Shown piece after piece: positions 12,451 to 24,876 of a DNA stretch of 64,000 nt; positions within the stretch are counted from its first letter, which is position 1, and every line of letters begins with the position of its first letter. Origin of the DNA: Cyathus striatus (Eukaryota; Basidiomycota; Agaricomycetes; Agaricales; Nidulariaceae); assembly GCA_025738555.1 (NCBI GenBank), contig JAOVFP010000003.1:1798001-1862000 (forward strand), in the 5' to 3' direction. The notes beneath the pieces are model-generated. The model worked only from the letters and a program-made list of their open reading frames with translations. It did not search any database and was not told the DNA's origin. Both the position numbers and the translations under genes were made by a program.

Positions 12451-12800
12451 TTAGAAATAAATAGGAAACTCAGTAAGATAGTCCAATGTGTTGAGGTTTG
12501 CAAGGAGACAAGTTTTCCAAACATCAGGGTCTGGTGTCGGTGCCGATGTCGGAGCTATTTTGAGAGTTCGATGTGTCGCAGGAGTTGGGTATAGTGTTGG
12601 AACGGTGAACAAAGAGGTATAATTTGAGGATAGTATGAAGAGAGCAAGTGGGAAGGAGAGGACAGGTTGAGACGAGCAGAACGTGTACGGACACATCAAT
12701 GATGCGTGATGCGTGATTATGTAATCCAATTTGGAACGTCTTGATATGTCGAATAATTCCTGAATCGCATCGCAGGCATTTTGCCTGCTCTACACTCTAT
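12451..12800 (-). repeat. Old dispersed repeat block, copy 2
   Basis: The reverse complement resembles 435-770, including AGCAGGCAAAATGCCTGCGA and a short stretch coding DYIITHHASLMCPYTFCSSQ. It is interrupted by frame breaks. Probably a decayed mobile ORF. Confidence 0.4.
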
Positions 12801-14475
12801 CACACTAAATTGGGTATTTTATAACATGGAGATATGTAGAACAACAAAGTCTTTTTTATTTGACTTTCCCACACCTCCTGATCCTTGGATATGTTACATA
12901 TATTTTGAGCAGCAGTTCATTGCATGTAAAATAATGAAAATTCCAGAAATGCCTTGAACATATATTAGCCAGCTCCCATTGCATGTTGCTTGGCTAATTT
13001 ATATTTCTACATTTGTCCTTTGCATTCTGAATAATGATGTGTCATGCCCACTATTAAATGTCTTCTACTGTCATCTGTCATCTATCACACTAATTTCAGT
13101 ACTATAGAACATAGAGATATGTAGAACAAATTGTGTTTATTTGACTTTCCCCCACTTCCTGAGTCTTGTATATGTATATATTGGGCGGCAGTGCATTGCA
13201 TGTGGAATAACGGGATCGACTTGGAACAGTAGCAGAGCTTACATGTGTGTAGAAAAACAAAAATTCCACAAATGTGCTGAACATATATTAGTCGGCTCCC
13301 ATCACATGTCCCTCAGCTAAATTATATTTCTACCTCTGTCCTTTGCATTCTGAATAATGATATATTACACTCACTATTTAACATCCTGCAGTGATTTCTA
13401 TCACACTAAATTTAATACTATAAGGCATGGAGATAATTGGAACAACATCATGTGTTTATTTGACTTTCCCACGCTTCTAGAACCTCAGATATGGACATTT
13501 CATGCAGCAGTACAATGCATATTGTATAAAGGGATCGCCCTGGAACAGTAGCAGAGCTTAAATGCATCTAGAAAAATGAAAATTTCACAAACACATTGAA
13601 CATATATTAGTCGGCTCCCATCACATATCCCTCGGCTAAATTATATTTCTATCTCTGTCCTTTGCATTCTGAATAACAATATATTACACTCACTGTTTAA
13701 CATCCTGCAGTGATCTCTATCACACTAAATTGGGTATTTTGGAACATGGAGATATGTAGAGTGGCAAAGTGTGATTATTTAACTTTCCCACACTTCCAGA
13801 ACCTCGGATTTGTATATATCAATTGGCAGTGCGTTACATGTGGTATAATGGGATCGGCTCAGAACAGTAGTAGGTCTTACATGCATGTAGAAAAATGGGA
13901 GTTCCACAAATGCATTGAACATAAATTAGCTGGCTCCTATCACATGTCTCTCAGCTAAATTATATTTCTATCTCTGTCCTTTGTGTTCTGAATAACGATA
14001 CATTGCACCAACTATTTAATATCCTGTGGTGATCTCTATCACACTAAATTGGGTATTTTACAACATGGAGACATGTAGAACAACAAAATGTTTCTTATTT
14101 GACTTTCCCACACCTCCTGATCCTTGGATATGTATATTTCGAGCAGCAGTTCATTGTGTGTAAAAAAACGAAAATTCCACAAACACGCTGAACATATATT
14201 AGCCAGCTTCCATCACATGTCCCTCAGTTAATTTACATTTCTACATTTGTCCTTTGTGTTCTGAATAACGATGTGTTATGCCCACTATTTAACGTCTTCT
14301 ACTGTCATCTATCACACTAATTTCAGTACTATAGAACATGGGGATGTGTAGAACAACAAATTGTGTTTATTCGACTTTCCCACACTTCCTGAGTCTTGTA
14401 TATGTATATATTGGGCAGCAGTGTTTTGCATGTGGAATAACAGGATTGACTTGGAACAGTAGCAGGGCTCATCTG
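12796..14475. repeat. Tandem repeat, unit about 0.27-0.32 kb, five to six copies
   Basis: Units start near CTATCACACTAA at about 12,796, 13,082, 13,398, 13,717, 14,036 and 14,310. Shared landmarks in each unit are TTTGACTTTCCCACAC, GGAACAGTAGCAG (most units) and ATTATATTTCTA. Two sub-types alternate, one with AAATTGGGTATTTT and one with AATTTCAGTACTAT. No ORF is conserved between units. Confidence 0.8.
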
Positions 14476-14697
14476 TGTATTGTAAAATGGAAACGAAAAC
14501 ATGAATGAATCCGTTACTGAAAACAGTATAGTAGGTACGGTCAGGTATATGTACCCTCTATGTGGTTACTACAGGTATAATATTGGTAAACATTGATTGG
14601 GTATGGTATATGTACCCTTGATGTTGACATTGGTTATGTACTCAGATGGTACAGACTCAGTACCCTTTTGGAACCAATTCTGATGCCTGACATATCC

Positions 14698-16631
14698 CTG
14701 TATATTTCACTCCTCCACGAGATCAGGTGGACTCCAGGTGGACTCCAGGTGGACTCCAAGTGGACTCCAAGTGGACTCCAGGTGGACTCTACCTGGACTC
14801 CACCTGGACTCTACCTGGACTCTACCTGGACTCCAGGTGGACTCTACCTGGACTCCACCTGGACTCTACCTGGACTCCACCTGGACTCTACCTGGACTCT
14901 ACCTGGACTCCACCTGGACTCTACTTGGACTCTACCTGGACTCCACTGAATGTGTGACATGTTGAAAAATGTTGGAAAAAGCGTGACATGTGTGACAAGC
15001 GTGGGAAAAGGTGTGACATGTTCGAAAAGTGTGGCAAGTGTGATGATTGTGATATGTGACATTTTTCGAACATGTCACACTTTTCCCACGCTTGTCACAC
15101 ATGTCACGCTTTTTCCAACATTTTTCAACATGTCACACTTTCACACACATGTAACAATAGAGTCTACATACAGCTTAGGCACCACACTTTTTCTAACATT
15201 TTTCAATATGTCACACTTTTCCAATGTTTTCCAACATGTCACACTTTCACACATGTGTGACAAGTATGATGATTGTGGGAAACACATTACAACTATGACA
15301 ATAGAGTCTAGGTACAGCTTATACACTTGAGTTCAGTGGAGACCAGGTAGAGTCCAGGTAGAGTCCAGGTAGAGTCCATGTAGAGTGTAGGTAGAGTCCA
15401 ATTGCTTGAGTCCAGGTAGAGTCCAGGTGGAGTCCAGGTGGAGTCCAGGTAGAGTCTAGGTAGAACATGGACCACCTGGACTCTACTGAACTCAAGTGCC
15501 TGAGTTTAAGCAACTGGACTCTATTTGGACTCTACCTAGACTCTACATGGACTACCTGGACTCTACTGAACTCAAGTTTACTAAAGTCCAGGTAGAGTCC
15601 AGGTAGAGTCCATGTAGAGTCCAGGTTCAGTCTAAATGCTTGAGTTTACTAAAGTCCAGGTAGAGTCCAGGTAGAATCCATGTAGAGTCCAGGTTCAGTC
15701 TAGGTGCTTGAGTTTACTAAAGTTCAGGTAGAGTCCAGGTAGAGTTCAGGTAGAATTCATGTAGAATCCAGGTTCAGTCTAGGTGCTTGAGTTTACTAAA
15801 GTCCAAGTAGAGTCCAGGTAGAGTCCATGTAGAGTTCAGGTTCAGTCTAGTTACTTGATTCTACTAAAGTCCAGGTAGAGTCCAGGTAGAGTCCATGTAG
15901 AGTCCAGGTTCAGTCTAGTTACTTGATTCTACTAAAGTTCAGGTAGAGTCCAGGTAGAGTCCATGTAGAGTTCAGGTTCAGTCTAGTTACTTGATTCTAC
16001 TAAAGTCCAGGTAGAGTCCAGGTAGAGTCCAGGTAGAATCCATGTAGAGTCCAGGTTCAGTCTAGGTGCTTGATTCTACTAAAGTCCAGGTAGAGTCCAG
16101 GTAGAGTCCATGTAGAGTCCATGTAGAGTCCAGGTTCAGTCTAGGTGCTTGATTCTACTAAAGTCCATGTAGAGTCCATGTAGAGTCCAGGTTCAGTCTA
16201 GGTGCTTGATTCTACTAAAGTCCAGGTAGAGTCCAGGTAGAGTCCATGTAGAGTCCAGGTTCAGTCTAGGTGCTTGATTCTACTAAAGTCCAAGTAGAGT
16301 CCAGGTAGAGTCCAGGTAGAGTCCAGATAGAGTCCAGGTTCAGTCTAGGTGCTTGAATTTACTTAAGTCCAGGTAGAGTCCAGGTAGAGTCCAGGTAGAA
16401 TCCAGGTGGAGTCCAGGTGGAGTCCAGTTGCTTGAGTCCGGCAGAATCCAGGTGCAGTCCAGCTCACACCTGGAGTCCACCTGAACTCTATGTAGAGTCT
16501 ATTATTTTCTATATGTAAAGTCCAGGTGAAGTCCAAGTAGAGTCCAAGTAGAGTCCAAGTGAAGTCCAAGTAGAGTCCAGGTGGAATCTACATGGAGTCT
16601 ACATGATTTCGTGGAGGAGTGTAATGACCTC
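14698..16631. mobile_element. Repeat-filled TIR element M1 (CACTCCTCCACGA ends)
   Basis: Ends: TTTCACTCCTCCACGAGATCA on the left and the inverted GATTTCGTGGAGGAGTGTAA on the right. ACATATCC occurs on both sides (14,690-14,697 and 16,632-16,639) as an 8-bp target duplication. The interior has no gene. It holds an 11-bp minisatellite of GGACTCCAGGT type on one strand (14,727-14,945), a GTGACATG-rich palindrome with TTGAAAAATGTTGG arms (14,950-15,290), and then the complementary minisatellite arranged in a higher-order unit of about 75-90 bp marked by CAGTCTAGGTGCTTGA (15,330-16,600). Duplications of 8-9 bp with TTTACACTCC-like ends suggest a Mutator-like non-autonomous family. Confidence 0.7.
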
Positions 16632-16639
16632 ACATATCC

Positions 16640-17650
16640 GGCTTTGTGGAATGTTCATAAAGTGGTGTTATGATGTGGAGTATCCAGAATGCATGCACAA
16701 TGTGCCAGCTATGGGGCACATGTACACTTCGCATCAAGCCATTGTGTTTTGGATGCTCCAGGAAAGGGCTTGTTAAGATTGTGTTTATATTTCTGGGTTG
16801 TATAGCATGCTTGCAACATAGCTGGAGATGCTCAGTGCTAGGATGCAGTTTTGGCTTCTTGTGTCAAACATTGCTTGTTCATGAAGCTATGTCATGATTC
16901 AGCTACTCAGCATTCACACCAAGTCATGTTGTCCTGGATTTCTGAGGCAATCAGTGGGACAGACTTGTTGGGATAGTGTTTACCTTTCCTGGGTTTTATA
17001 GCACACTTCTGACATCATTGGGTGTATTGATGTGTTGTTTTGCTGTGGCTGTCTTAAATCTTTGCACTTGATGTTGCAGGATATTGATGCCTGAAGAAGG
17101 CATATTGCTAGCCTAGTGTTTTTGTGCTGTGTTGTATAATGGGTGCTGACTGTGGATTCTAGTCACATTATTGAGAGAACACTGCCATGATCTGCTTATC
17201 TTCTCAACATATAAGTCTGTCACCCACCTTGTCCTTTAGTTCTTACACTTTACCTTCTCCTTCTACTGTTATACCATATCTTTGCAACCCCTCCCTACAT
17301 TTTTGCCCATACTTTACAACCTCACAATAGTATACATTACTGCATTGGCAGAACCAATAGGGGTCAGGAAAGGAGGGAGAAATGAGCACTAGCTGGGAGG
17401 TGAAACCATAAAATACAACATGAGTGATGGCTTTTGGATGTTGACCGAGGTTAGGCATCTATCACTACAAATATTAATGTAGTTTTTATTACCCATTCTT
17501 TCTTAATACTATTCTCTCTATAATTGATTGTATTTCTAAAGGTAAATGTATTTTAAATGTGGAGGTAGTGGGCCCTGCCACTTGCTGGCTCTATTTCTTT
17601 ATTAGTTATCTTGTACCTTCTCAAAATGTACCTCCAGACTCTGTGCTTTA
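16640..17650. other. No gene seen
   Basis: One kilobase of moderate AT content between the M1 element and the TPR gene. I saw no coding pattern beyond short chance frames. Confidence 0.4.
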
Positions 17651-18370
17651 TTAAACTCTCCAAGAGCTCAATAATTTCCAAGATTCATTCCACCTTCCAA
17701 GTTGGGAATAAGTCAATGCTAAATTATTCATACTTGTTAGTGCATTTGGGTGCTCTGCACCTAGCAGCTTGGTATGTATCTCCAAGACATGTGCCTGCAG
17801 CTTTTCTGCCTCATTCCATTTTCCAAGCTTGTAAAATATCATTGCCAAATTAATCATACTTGTCAGTGTATCTGGGTGCTCTGCACCTAGCAGCTTGGTA
17901 TGTATCTCCAAGACATGTTCCTGCAGCTCTTCTGCCTCATTCCATTTTCCAAGATCAGAAAATGTCATTGCCAAATTACTCATACTTCTCAGTGTATTTG
18001 GGTGCTCTCCACCTAGCAGCTTGGTATGTATCTCCAAGGCATGTGCCTGCAGCTCTTCTGCCTCATTCCATTTTCCAAGATCGGAAAATGTGATTGCTAA
18101 ATTATTCATACTTCTCAGTGTATCTGGGTGCTCTTCACCTAGCAGCTTGGCATTTATCTCCAAGACATGTGCCTGCAGCTCTTCTGCCTCATTCCATTTT
18201 CCAAGCTTGTAAAATGACATTGCCAAATTATTCATACTTGTCAGTGTATCTGGGTGCTCTCCACCTAGCAGCTTCATATGTATCTCCAAGACATGTGCCT
18301 GCAACTCTTTTGCCTCATTCCATTTTCCAAGATTAGAATAAGTTGATGCCAAATTATTTATACTTCTCAG
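17651..18370 (-). pseudogene. C-terminal TPR array of the NB-ARC gene, separated by a solo LTR
   Basis: Continuation of the gene at 18,980-20,471. It encodes six 42-residue tetratricopeptide repeats with the signature SMNNLAxxYxxLGKWNEAEE followed by LQxHVLEIxxKLLGxEHPDT. Such arrays form a superhelical protein-binding scaffold and often follow NB-ARC domains in fungal NLR-like proteins, where they are thought to sense or bind partners. Neighbouring units are almost identical in DNA, so the array has been recently copied or homogenised. The last unit breaks: RWNES is followed by WKLLSSWRV and a stop, whereas a +1 shift would give LEIIELLESLIKHR. This could be a frameshift or the true end. Confidence 0.8.
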
Positions 18371-18979
18371 TGTCACATCCTGTTCTATTCCACTAAGGAC
18401 AAGAACCTCGGAGGAAATAGTCTAAGTAGCAGAGTAATTTGTACACATTAGTAGGGTGTGTGGAGATAGTGAACGAGTATGGGAGTAGTGGAACATTGGC
18501 TTCAACTTGTGTGTTGCACCCCTTGGACTTCCAGTTCTGTATTTAGTACAAAGTGGAGTAGGTGGCAAAATAGCGGAGTTGGCTCAAGGCCCAAGTGGGA
18601 GAAGGGTGTAAATGTAGTCAGTTTGAAACTGAAGTATATCTACATTACAGGAGTAGTTTATATACTAAACTACTTTGTCTGAATGCATATGGAGTAATGC
18701 TCATGGGTATGTGGCATCCTAGGGGTAAGTAAACTCCATAGAATGTAGACCATAGTAAAACTAGTAGTACACCTCTAGATTATAGTCATAGGTGAAATGG
18801 CTGCGGCTGGAGAACAAGGTAGTAATATTAAAGGGAAGGAACAAGTAAACAGTTACAAGTAAACATTAGTAAGGAAGAGTTTGATATATAATAAGTATAC
18901 ATAGTCCAGAGGAAACATACAAAAGCAGAGTAAACCCAGAGTTGACTCCAATGGTTCAGGGATTGTCATGGATATGACA
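18371..18979. mobile_element. Solo LTR inserted in the TPR array
   Basis: A 609-bp insert starts TGTCACATCC and ends GGATATGACA, so the ends form the classic TG...CA with a perfect 5-bp inverted repeat (TGTCA/TGACA). CTCAG flanks both sides (18,366-18,370 and 18,980-18,984), the 5-bp duplication left by LTR retrotransposon integrase. No internal retrotransposon genes remain, so it is a solo LTR. Removing it together with one CTCAG joins the TPR reading frame exactly (NTLR-SINNLA). Confidence 0.88.
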
Positions 18980-20471
18980 CTCAGTGTATTTGGGTGCTCT
19001 CCACCTAGCAGCTTGGTATTTATCTCCAAGACATGTGCCTGCAACTCTTCTGCCTCATTCCATTTTCCGAGGTGAGAATAAGCTACTGCCAAATTATTCA
19101 TACTTGTAAGTGTATCAGAATTATTTTCTCCAAGTAGGTCTTTGTTGTTCTGCACAATTCTTATAAGAAAATCCTCTCTTTCCCTGTGCTTTCCTGCCAT
19201 TGTCAATGCTATTGAAAGTTTATTGAATGTATCAAAATAGTAGTTGTTTTCTTTGATATTATTCAGTTTCAATACAATTTGAAGTATATGTAAAGCAATC
19301 TCTTGTGCATATTTATATTCATTAATGGTGTCTTTATATGATATAGATGCTGACAATACACCACTGGCATTTTCTGTCCAGTACACTCTCTCTTTTATTG
19401 GTAATCTATCTTCACACCAAAGTTGAATTAATGGATGCAAACTTAAGTATTTTACATTTTCTTTTTTTATTAAAGCAAATGACACCAGAATAGATATTGC
19501 TTTGTTGAACAAGTATTCATCCCATTCATTATCTTCATCTATATTAAATAATTCCTTTTCCATACTTGTTATAAAAATTGGTCTGACATCATTCACATAA
19601 TCCTCAACATATGAGCTGTAGTAATTTGCAGCTCTTTCAAATATATTTATAGGAATATTTATATGGTGAAAGAAGGCAGAAATGTTAATGATAGTAATAG
19701 CATACTTGGCAGCTTTTTTATCATTTGAAATTTCTGACATTCTCAATAATTTCTGAAAAGAGACTTCCCATGTCCCATAAACTGTCTTATCATACTTTGA
19801 GGCCCCTTTAAAATCTTCATTATCCATCAGTTTAGCTCTGTACTTCAGGTAAACTTTCAGATATTTACTAATGTCACAATTACTATTCATTATGTAGGCA
19901 CCAACTTGAGCAATGGCTAAAGGAAGGCAATAGAGTTCATTTACTATATCTTTCAATATAGTTTGATATTGTTTAGACTGCTTTTCTAATTCACTGGTTT
20001 TAAGCAGTAATTCAATAGCAATAGTATCAGACATTTCTTTAACTTCCATAGAATTATCACTCATAGTAATTTTCTTCAATGCTTGATTTCTGCTAGTAGT
20101 AAGTATATTTCCCTTATTTCCAGGTGGAAGAAATTTCTCCACCACTTCTGGGGGTCCATCAGCATTGTCATAGATTATCAACCATTTGCACTTTAGAGAT
20201 GAAATCCAGCTCAGAACAGCATTTGCAGAAAATTCACCTGACTGAGCAGATGGATAAGTCTTATACAAATCTTTAAGGCCTTGTACAACACTTTCTTCTG
20301 AAGATGTATCAATCCAGAATATGTACTCAAAACTAATAATGAATTAATTACTTAGATTTAGATTTAATCAATCACATACTATTCCTCTGGTCCAGTGAAC
20401 ATTTCAGTGATGCTTGGAGCTATTTGACTAATTGGTGAAAGTTGCCCATCTCTCATTAGATTTGCAATCAT
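18980..20471 (-). pseudogene. NB-ARC/TPR (NLR-like) protein without P-loop, N-terminal part
   Basis: Minus strand. Exon 1 runs from ATG 20,471 to 20,380 (ending SITEMFTGPEE), a 47-nt intron with GTATGT/TAG ends follows, and exon 2 starts at 20,332 with FEYIFWIDTSSEESV. NB-ARC landmarks follow in order: KWLIIYDNADGP (Walker B), GNILTTSRN (sensor I region), LPLAIAQVGAYI (GLPL-like) and LHPLIQLW (winged-helix region), then TPRs from about 19,100. NB-ARC proteins are STAND ATPases that switch between ADP and ATP states, in fungi often for non-self recognition. The Walker A segment (GxGGxGKT/S) normally lies between FTG and the IFWID motif. It is absent here, and only the 47-nt intron fits in that gap, so nucleotide binding should be lost. 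No N-terminal effector domain was found, but TAG just before the ATG could also be a splice acceptor from an upstream exon. Confidence 0.8.
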
Positions 20472-20620
20472 GTTAATCTAGAATACTCCATCAGACTTTG
20501 TGAATGGCTATTGCAACTGATTAAAATACTTGATCAATATATGTCTCATTACCTATCATTGTTGCTGTATTGATAGAGACATTCTGCAAATTTGCAAAGG
20601 CCATGGTGGTAATATGAGTA

Positions 20621-21339
20621 CAGTCAAACCTGTCATAACCCATATTGGTCAGTGTACCTGAAAAGTTATGAGTTTTCGCAGGTTATGACTTGTTGCAGTA
20701 CACACATGTTATGTAATACTATTTGACAGTGAAGTAGATTATGTAATACACCTTACATGCAAGAATAGAACTAGGTGATCTTCATGGGCACCATCATGCT
20801 ATGCAACTGTTTAAAACAAGTTTGATGTCCAAATGTTGCAAGTTCCTTCTCCAACATTCACGCATATACATCATTCACATCTGACACATACTTACAAAGG
20901 GTAATTGCTGATTTAAGTGCTTCTCGTCATGTGGGTTTGACTTGAAGTTCCTCCACATTATCATCATCCCCACCATTTACATCCAGCATTTCTTCTCTAT
21001 TGTGCATGTCCATAGCAGCCTGACATATATCTTCATTGCTGGTGTGCTTTGATACAAGCTCCTGCTCGACAACTGGGTTGAGAAGCTCCTCAATGGTGAG
21101 TATTCCAGCACAGCCCATCAGTGAAATGATAGACACAGGGTGCATTGTTATATATATATTTCTATTTTAAGATACTATTATGGGTTTTGGAACCACACCA
21201 AACCTATTGATTATCACGATTCACAGGATTATGGTATTTTTAATCAATCTCCCTGCCCACTGATTTGGTGGACCCAAAATCTTATGAGTATTTACAGGTT
21301 ATGGCTTGTTATGGTTATGGGTTAGGACAAGTTTGACTG
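20621..21339 (-). mobile_element. Internally deleted pogo-type DNA transposon
   Basis: The inverted ends CAGTCAAACCTGTCATAACC and CAGTCAAACTTGTCCTAACC (right end read on the complement) are flanked by TA (20,619-20,620; 21,340-21,341). This structure is typical of pogo/Fot1-type elements. The minus strand from about 21,145 to 20,740 keeps the C-terminal tail of the transposase: GILTIEELLNPVVEQE, NEDICQAAMD, NGGDDDNVEELQ, then a TGA (20,927-20,929) and in the same frame REALKSAITLCKYV. The DDE catalytic domain is gone. The TGA stands where related proteins usually have arginine, which fits CGA to TGA. Confidence 0.75.
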
Positions 21340-21341
21340 TA

Positions 21342-21890
21342 CAGCATAGTTTGTTCAGTGGGTTAGTGTCAATCAGCTGCAGGAGTTACTTATTATATGC
21401 CTCATGGCTTTACAGCACCATACAGCAACCAGTGATATCAATCTCAATCTCACCTATTTTCCCTCCACCTGCACAGTCACTGTGAACCAACTTGATGGAT
21501 CTGTCATGATAATGTATTAATAGAACCTATCATTTTCACAGCACTGATCAGCTGAGTCTTTTGAACAAGAGGCATCAGATCCTTCAATCTGGCACATGTA
21601 TTAGGTAAGGGGGTGGGGGGGGGGGGGTACCCTATGAATTTGGTTTAGCCTAGAGCTATGGCATACTCACCAGTCAACTGATAGCAGGAAAAGCTGGTTG
21701 AAAATTTTCCTACATGGCTCTCACCCTTCATCCACTACTTCCACCAACATGTCTGAACAAACAACATGTCTCGCTTGACATTTCTTCCATACCATGTGCT
21801 TATTTGATGTAGATAGTGTATCATCACAACATAACCTCTTTTCTAATGTTCATACAATTCATTCCTTGTCAAATACTTTGAGATGCCTGA
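21342..21890. other. No gene seen
   Basis: No gene recognised. A homopolymer run of G lies near 21,615-21,627. Confidence 0.4.
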
Positions 21891-21891
21891 T

Positions 21892-22330
21892 GGGTGTACA
21901 CTACCTATAGTCATGGATTTTAGCTTTTCTATAATATAATTAGTACCCACCAAACAGTAACAAACATGGGTTAGTTACAGAATTGGAGTGAGACCTGAGC
22001 TGCCAGTTAAAAGTACTAAGAAGTACACTTACCAAGGGTGTGAATATGACAAAGCCTAAGGTGGTACTATGCACAGGAGAGACAGTTAAAGCAGTGGCAC
22101 TAAACTCAGTGACTAAATGGATAACAGCCAGAACACATCTAGCGACATGTGAAGGTCACGTGATCGAACATGATCACTACCCAAGAGAAGCAAGTGATGA
22201 CGAAGCACCTCACTTAGACGCTTTGGCAAACCCCAGAACCCCGAGCCAACCAATTGACTTCTCTCGGAGTAACTGGCAAAGCAATGTGCATTTAATTAAA
22301 GTGATAAACCCTAAACCCTGATAAGATCTT
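21892..22330 (+). repeat. LTR-like repeat segment, copy 1 (inverted partner at 27,160-27,607)
   Basis: Starts TGATGGGTGTACACTACC and stays alignable to the reverse complement of 27,607-27,160 for about 430 bp, until just after ACCCTGATAAGATCTTTG. Beyond that the two differ. The start in TG and the LTR-like signals in the partner suggest the 5' part (U3) of a long terminal repeat. An open frame of 93 codons (22,040-22,321, MNMTKPKVVLCTGETVKAVA) is also open in the partner, but two compensating indels shift the middle, so selection on a protein is doubtful. 22,330-23,440 has a TATATAT/AATAAA pair near 22,800 and nothing else clear. Confidence 0.5.
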
Positions 22331-23449
22331 TGTGCTACTCAACCCCATGTAGGCAGTGCACAGACACTCAAGCTCTGTTTGATGTGGTACAAGATCATGC
22401 ACACAAAGGACCAGGGAAGCTACCAAGCAGAACATTAAGATATATTTAACTTAGGAATCGAATGGATAACATCAAGGAGATGGCTTGAACTGAAAAATAT
22501 GAGGTATTGATGCGCCGAATTTGTGATTTGTATTTAAATAGTACTAATATATATTGTAATACTCAAATAATCATCGCAAACCACAGGCTTTAAGTTCAAG
22601 GGAGAGAAAACACAGATAATGTATAAACTAGTATAAAGGTAGGAAACTATAGATTAAATATTCTTTCTAATACGAAATTACTCGGTTCAAGTACTGTTCA
22701 GATTCGTTTCTATTCCAATTTATTACACTCCTAGAGTGGAAGAAGCCTAGGATTTCTCCTGGGATTGCTTGCTTTTTCTCCTTATTCCTGTCCTCCTTAT
22801 ATATCTTCTACAAATAAAACTGTACAGTACCTATATATGGAAAGGAACTACTCTAGACTACTTTATATGACGACATAATGTTGTTTCCAACATATTGACC
22901 ATGCGGGAGCAACAATACATGTGGAATTCCATGTGGTAGATCGAACAGCGGGATAATTTCGGAGTACAAGTACGAAGTCACATGACTTTCTCCGGGCTGC
23001 GATTACCGCAGTAACCGGTTCGGAGATAACGGTTCTAATGCCTCGCGTTTGATCACGTGACGAGAACGCGTGTAACGCGTTCCCTTAGGTTTAATCAAGT
23101 ACTGGGTGCATGTACATAGTCTTTTGGACTCTAGTAATTAGATAGTACACATCTTGTATTATTCCTTTAGTATATATCAAATAGATATTTCTGCTGGCAG
23201 TGCAGGACTCAACCCCAGCTCTCAGATGTCCCATTCCCTTAGTAATGTATTCAAAATAGAACACTTTGATTGGCAACTCGGGACTCGCCCCAACCCTTGT
23301 ACTCATGATGTGCATTACTAATACTGAGTTCTAATATTATATGACAAATAAAGAGATTTAACCATTAAATAGTTTTAAGGCGTATCAGTATATTAATCAA
23401 AATTTTGTTATATGCTTTGCTAAGTGGTAGATTATTAGCTACTGAATAC

Positions 23450-24876
23450 TGAGCAAACTTTGACTTGTCTTCAAACTCTTCAAGTGACTTGGCATGAACT
23501 TTTGCAGCTCATAGGATCAAATGACATTTCAGCATTGCACCAGATATTCAGAAATGCAAAGGACCAAAAGTGGACAATGAAGACTTTACTTACAAAAAAA
23601 AAAGATGCAATTGAAGGTGACTATAATGCAAAGAACTTTGGTGAACTCAAATATGATCTAGCAGCATTAATTTATGAGCTTGGAGGTGGTTCCACTTTGT
23701 ATGTGCTTCAAAAATCACCATTTGCATTTCCATGTCGCACAACACTCATTGAGTGTCATAAGGAGTTCAAGATCAAAATCTCAACTGGGACACCAAAGAT
23801 GATAGACCTCATGGGAAACATTAATATAATGTTCAAAGAAACTCATCCCAATCATTATATAGTAGGAGTGATGCTCTCCCTAGACAAAATCTCTTGTGAT
23901 GCTCAGCTTGTTTACCTTGCAGAGAATGGTGACATTGCCAGACTTTGTGAACATGCCTCTACTCAACTTCCATTGGTAAAAATGGGGAATAACCTTGACT
24001 TGATGCACAGTATTGCATTGGATGTTCACAATGGCAAGATACACATTGGACAGGAGGTACTTGTTGCTGCGTTTGCAAGGAATGATGAGACAGATTATGG
24101 TGCTCGACCTGTTCTCCTTCTTCCAACATGTAAACATGGTTCTTTTCATAATTCTGCTCTCATTATTGAAATGTTGCGTCAAGCATGGAAATTTGCGGAG
24201 TATGGAGAGTCACTCCATGGTCCCATTTGGTCGATTGCTTTGGATGGTGACCCAAAATGTCATCCAGCTCTGTACCTCCACTGTATGGTCAAGGAGCTTC
24301 AACCCCATGACCCATTATTCAAATTTGTTGGGGATTTACCTGGCTTAAATTTGTGGGTTGGTGAGTGCAATGAGACTCAGGATTTGGACTTCAAACACAA
24401 CTTCAAGTGTAAATATATTATATTAATATAATAATATTACTTACTCATATATCTAGGGCTATGCAAGCTTGTGTGTACTCACAAGGGAATTCTAATTGAC
24501 AATGTGGTTGTCAATAAAACTCTTCTTGCAGGGTGGCTTGAACAACTTACTGATGTCAACTGGTCAGATGACACAATATTTTCTCTTCTCAACCCTGGCT
24601 CTTCTATTCATGATCGCATTGAAGCTATTCTTAGTCCAAAGGATCTTCAAGATGTTCCATGAGCAATAAAGCTTCTTAAGCTTATCTCAGAACTCACTAA
24701 GCTTGATACATCAGAATTCAATGTAATTGAATTAAGCAATCATCAAGCAATTTGCCTACTTGGTGAAATGCTAGATGCTCTGCTTGAGCCTTTTATCAAC
24801 CCAGACTTATCTATATCAGAACAAACAACTAGCCTTGTAAAGTTTGCTTTTATTTCAGAAGGACTCTTCTCAAAGC
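23450..24876 (+). pseudogene. Large basidiomycete multi-copy protein of unknown function, 5'- and 3'-truncated
   Basis: Exon 1 is open from about 23,450 to 24,413. It reads LQVTWHELLQLIGSND, then YDLAALIYELGGGS, HSIALDVHNGKIHIGQEVLV, AAFARNDETDYGARPVLLLP, SIALDGDPKCHPALYLHCM and LNLWVGECNETQDLDFKHNF. An intron with GTAAAT/CTAG ends leads to LCKLVCTHKGILIDN and WLEQLTDVNWSDD. A TGA at 24,660-24,662 follows LSPKDLQDVP, and the same frame continues AIKLLKLISELTKLD to GLFSKR, where element M2 cuts it. I recognise the block order as a repeated agaricomycete family, probably of transposon origin given its copy number, but I cannot name a superfamily. The first residues are mid-protein, so the 5' end is missing as well. 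The stop sits where relatives have arginine (CGA to TGA). Confidence 0.6.

Noticed and set aside
14593..14957. Three overlapping frames coding LDSTWTPPG-like repeats
   Set aside because: All are readings of the 11-bp minisatellite in element M1. Every frame is open because the unit has no stop.
22040..22321. 93-codon frame also open in the inverted copy at 27,170-27,451
   Set aside because: Two compensating indels change the middle third completely, so shared openness is better explained by shared DNA than by protein constraint.
23450..24876. Assignment as a P-element or THAP-type transposase
   Set aside because: The block order is familiar as a basidiomycete family, but I cannot point to THAP zinc-finger or DDE residues in order, so no superfamily is claimed.
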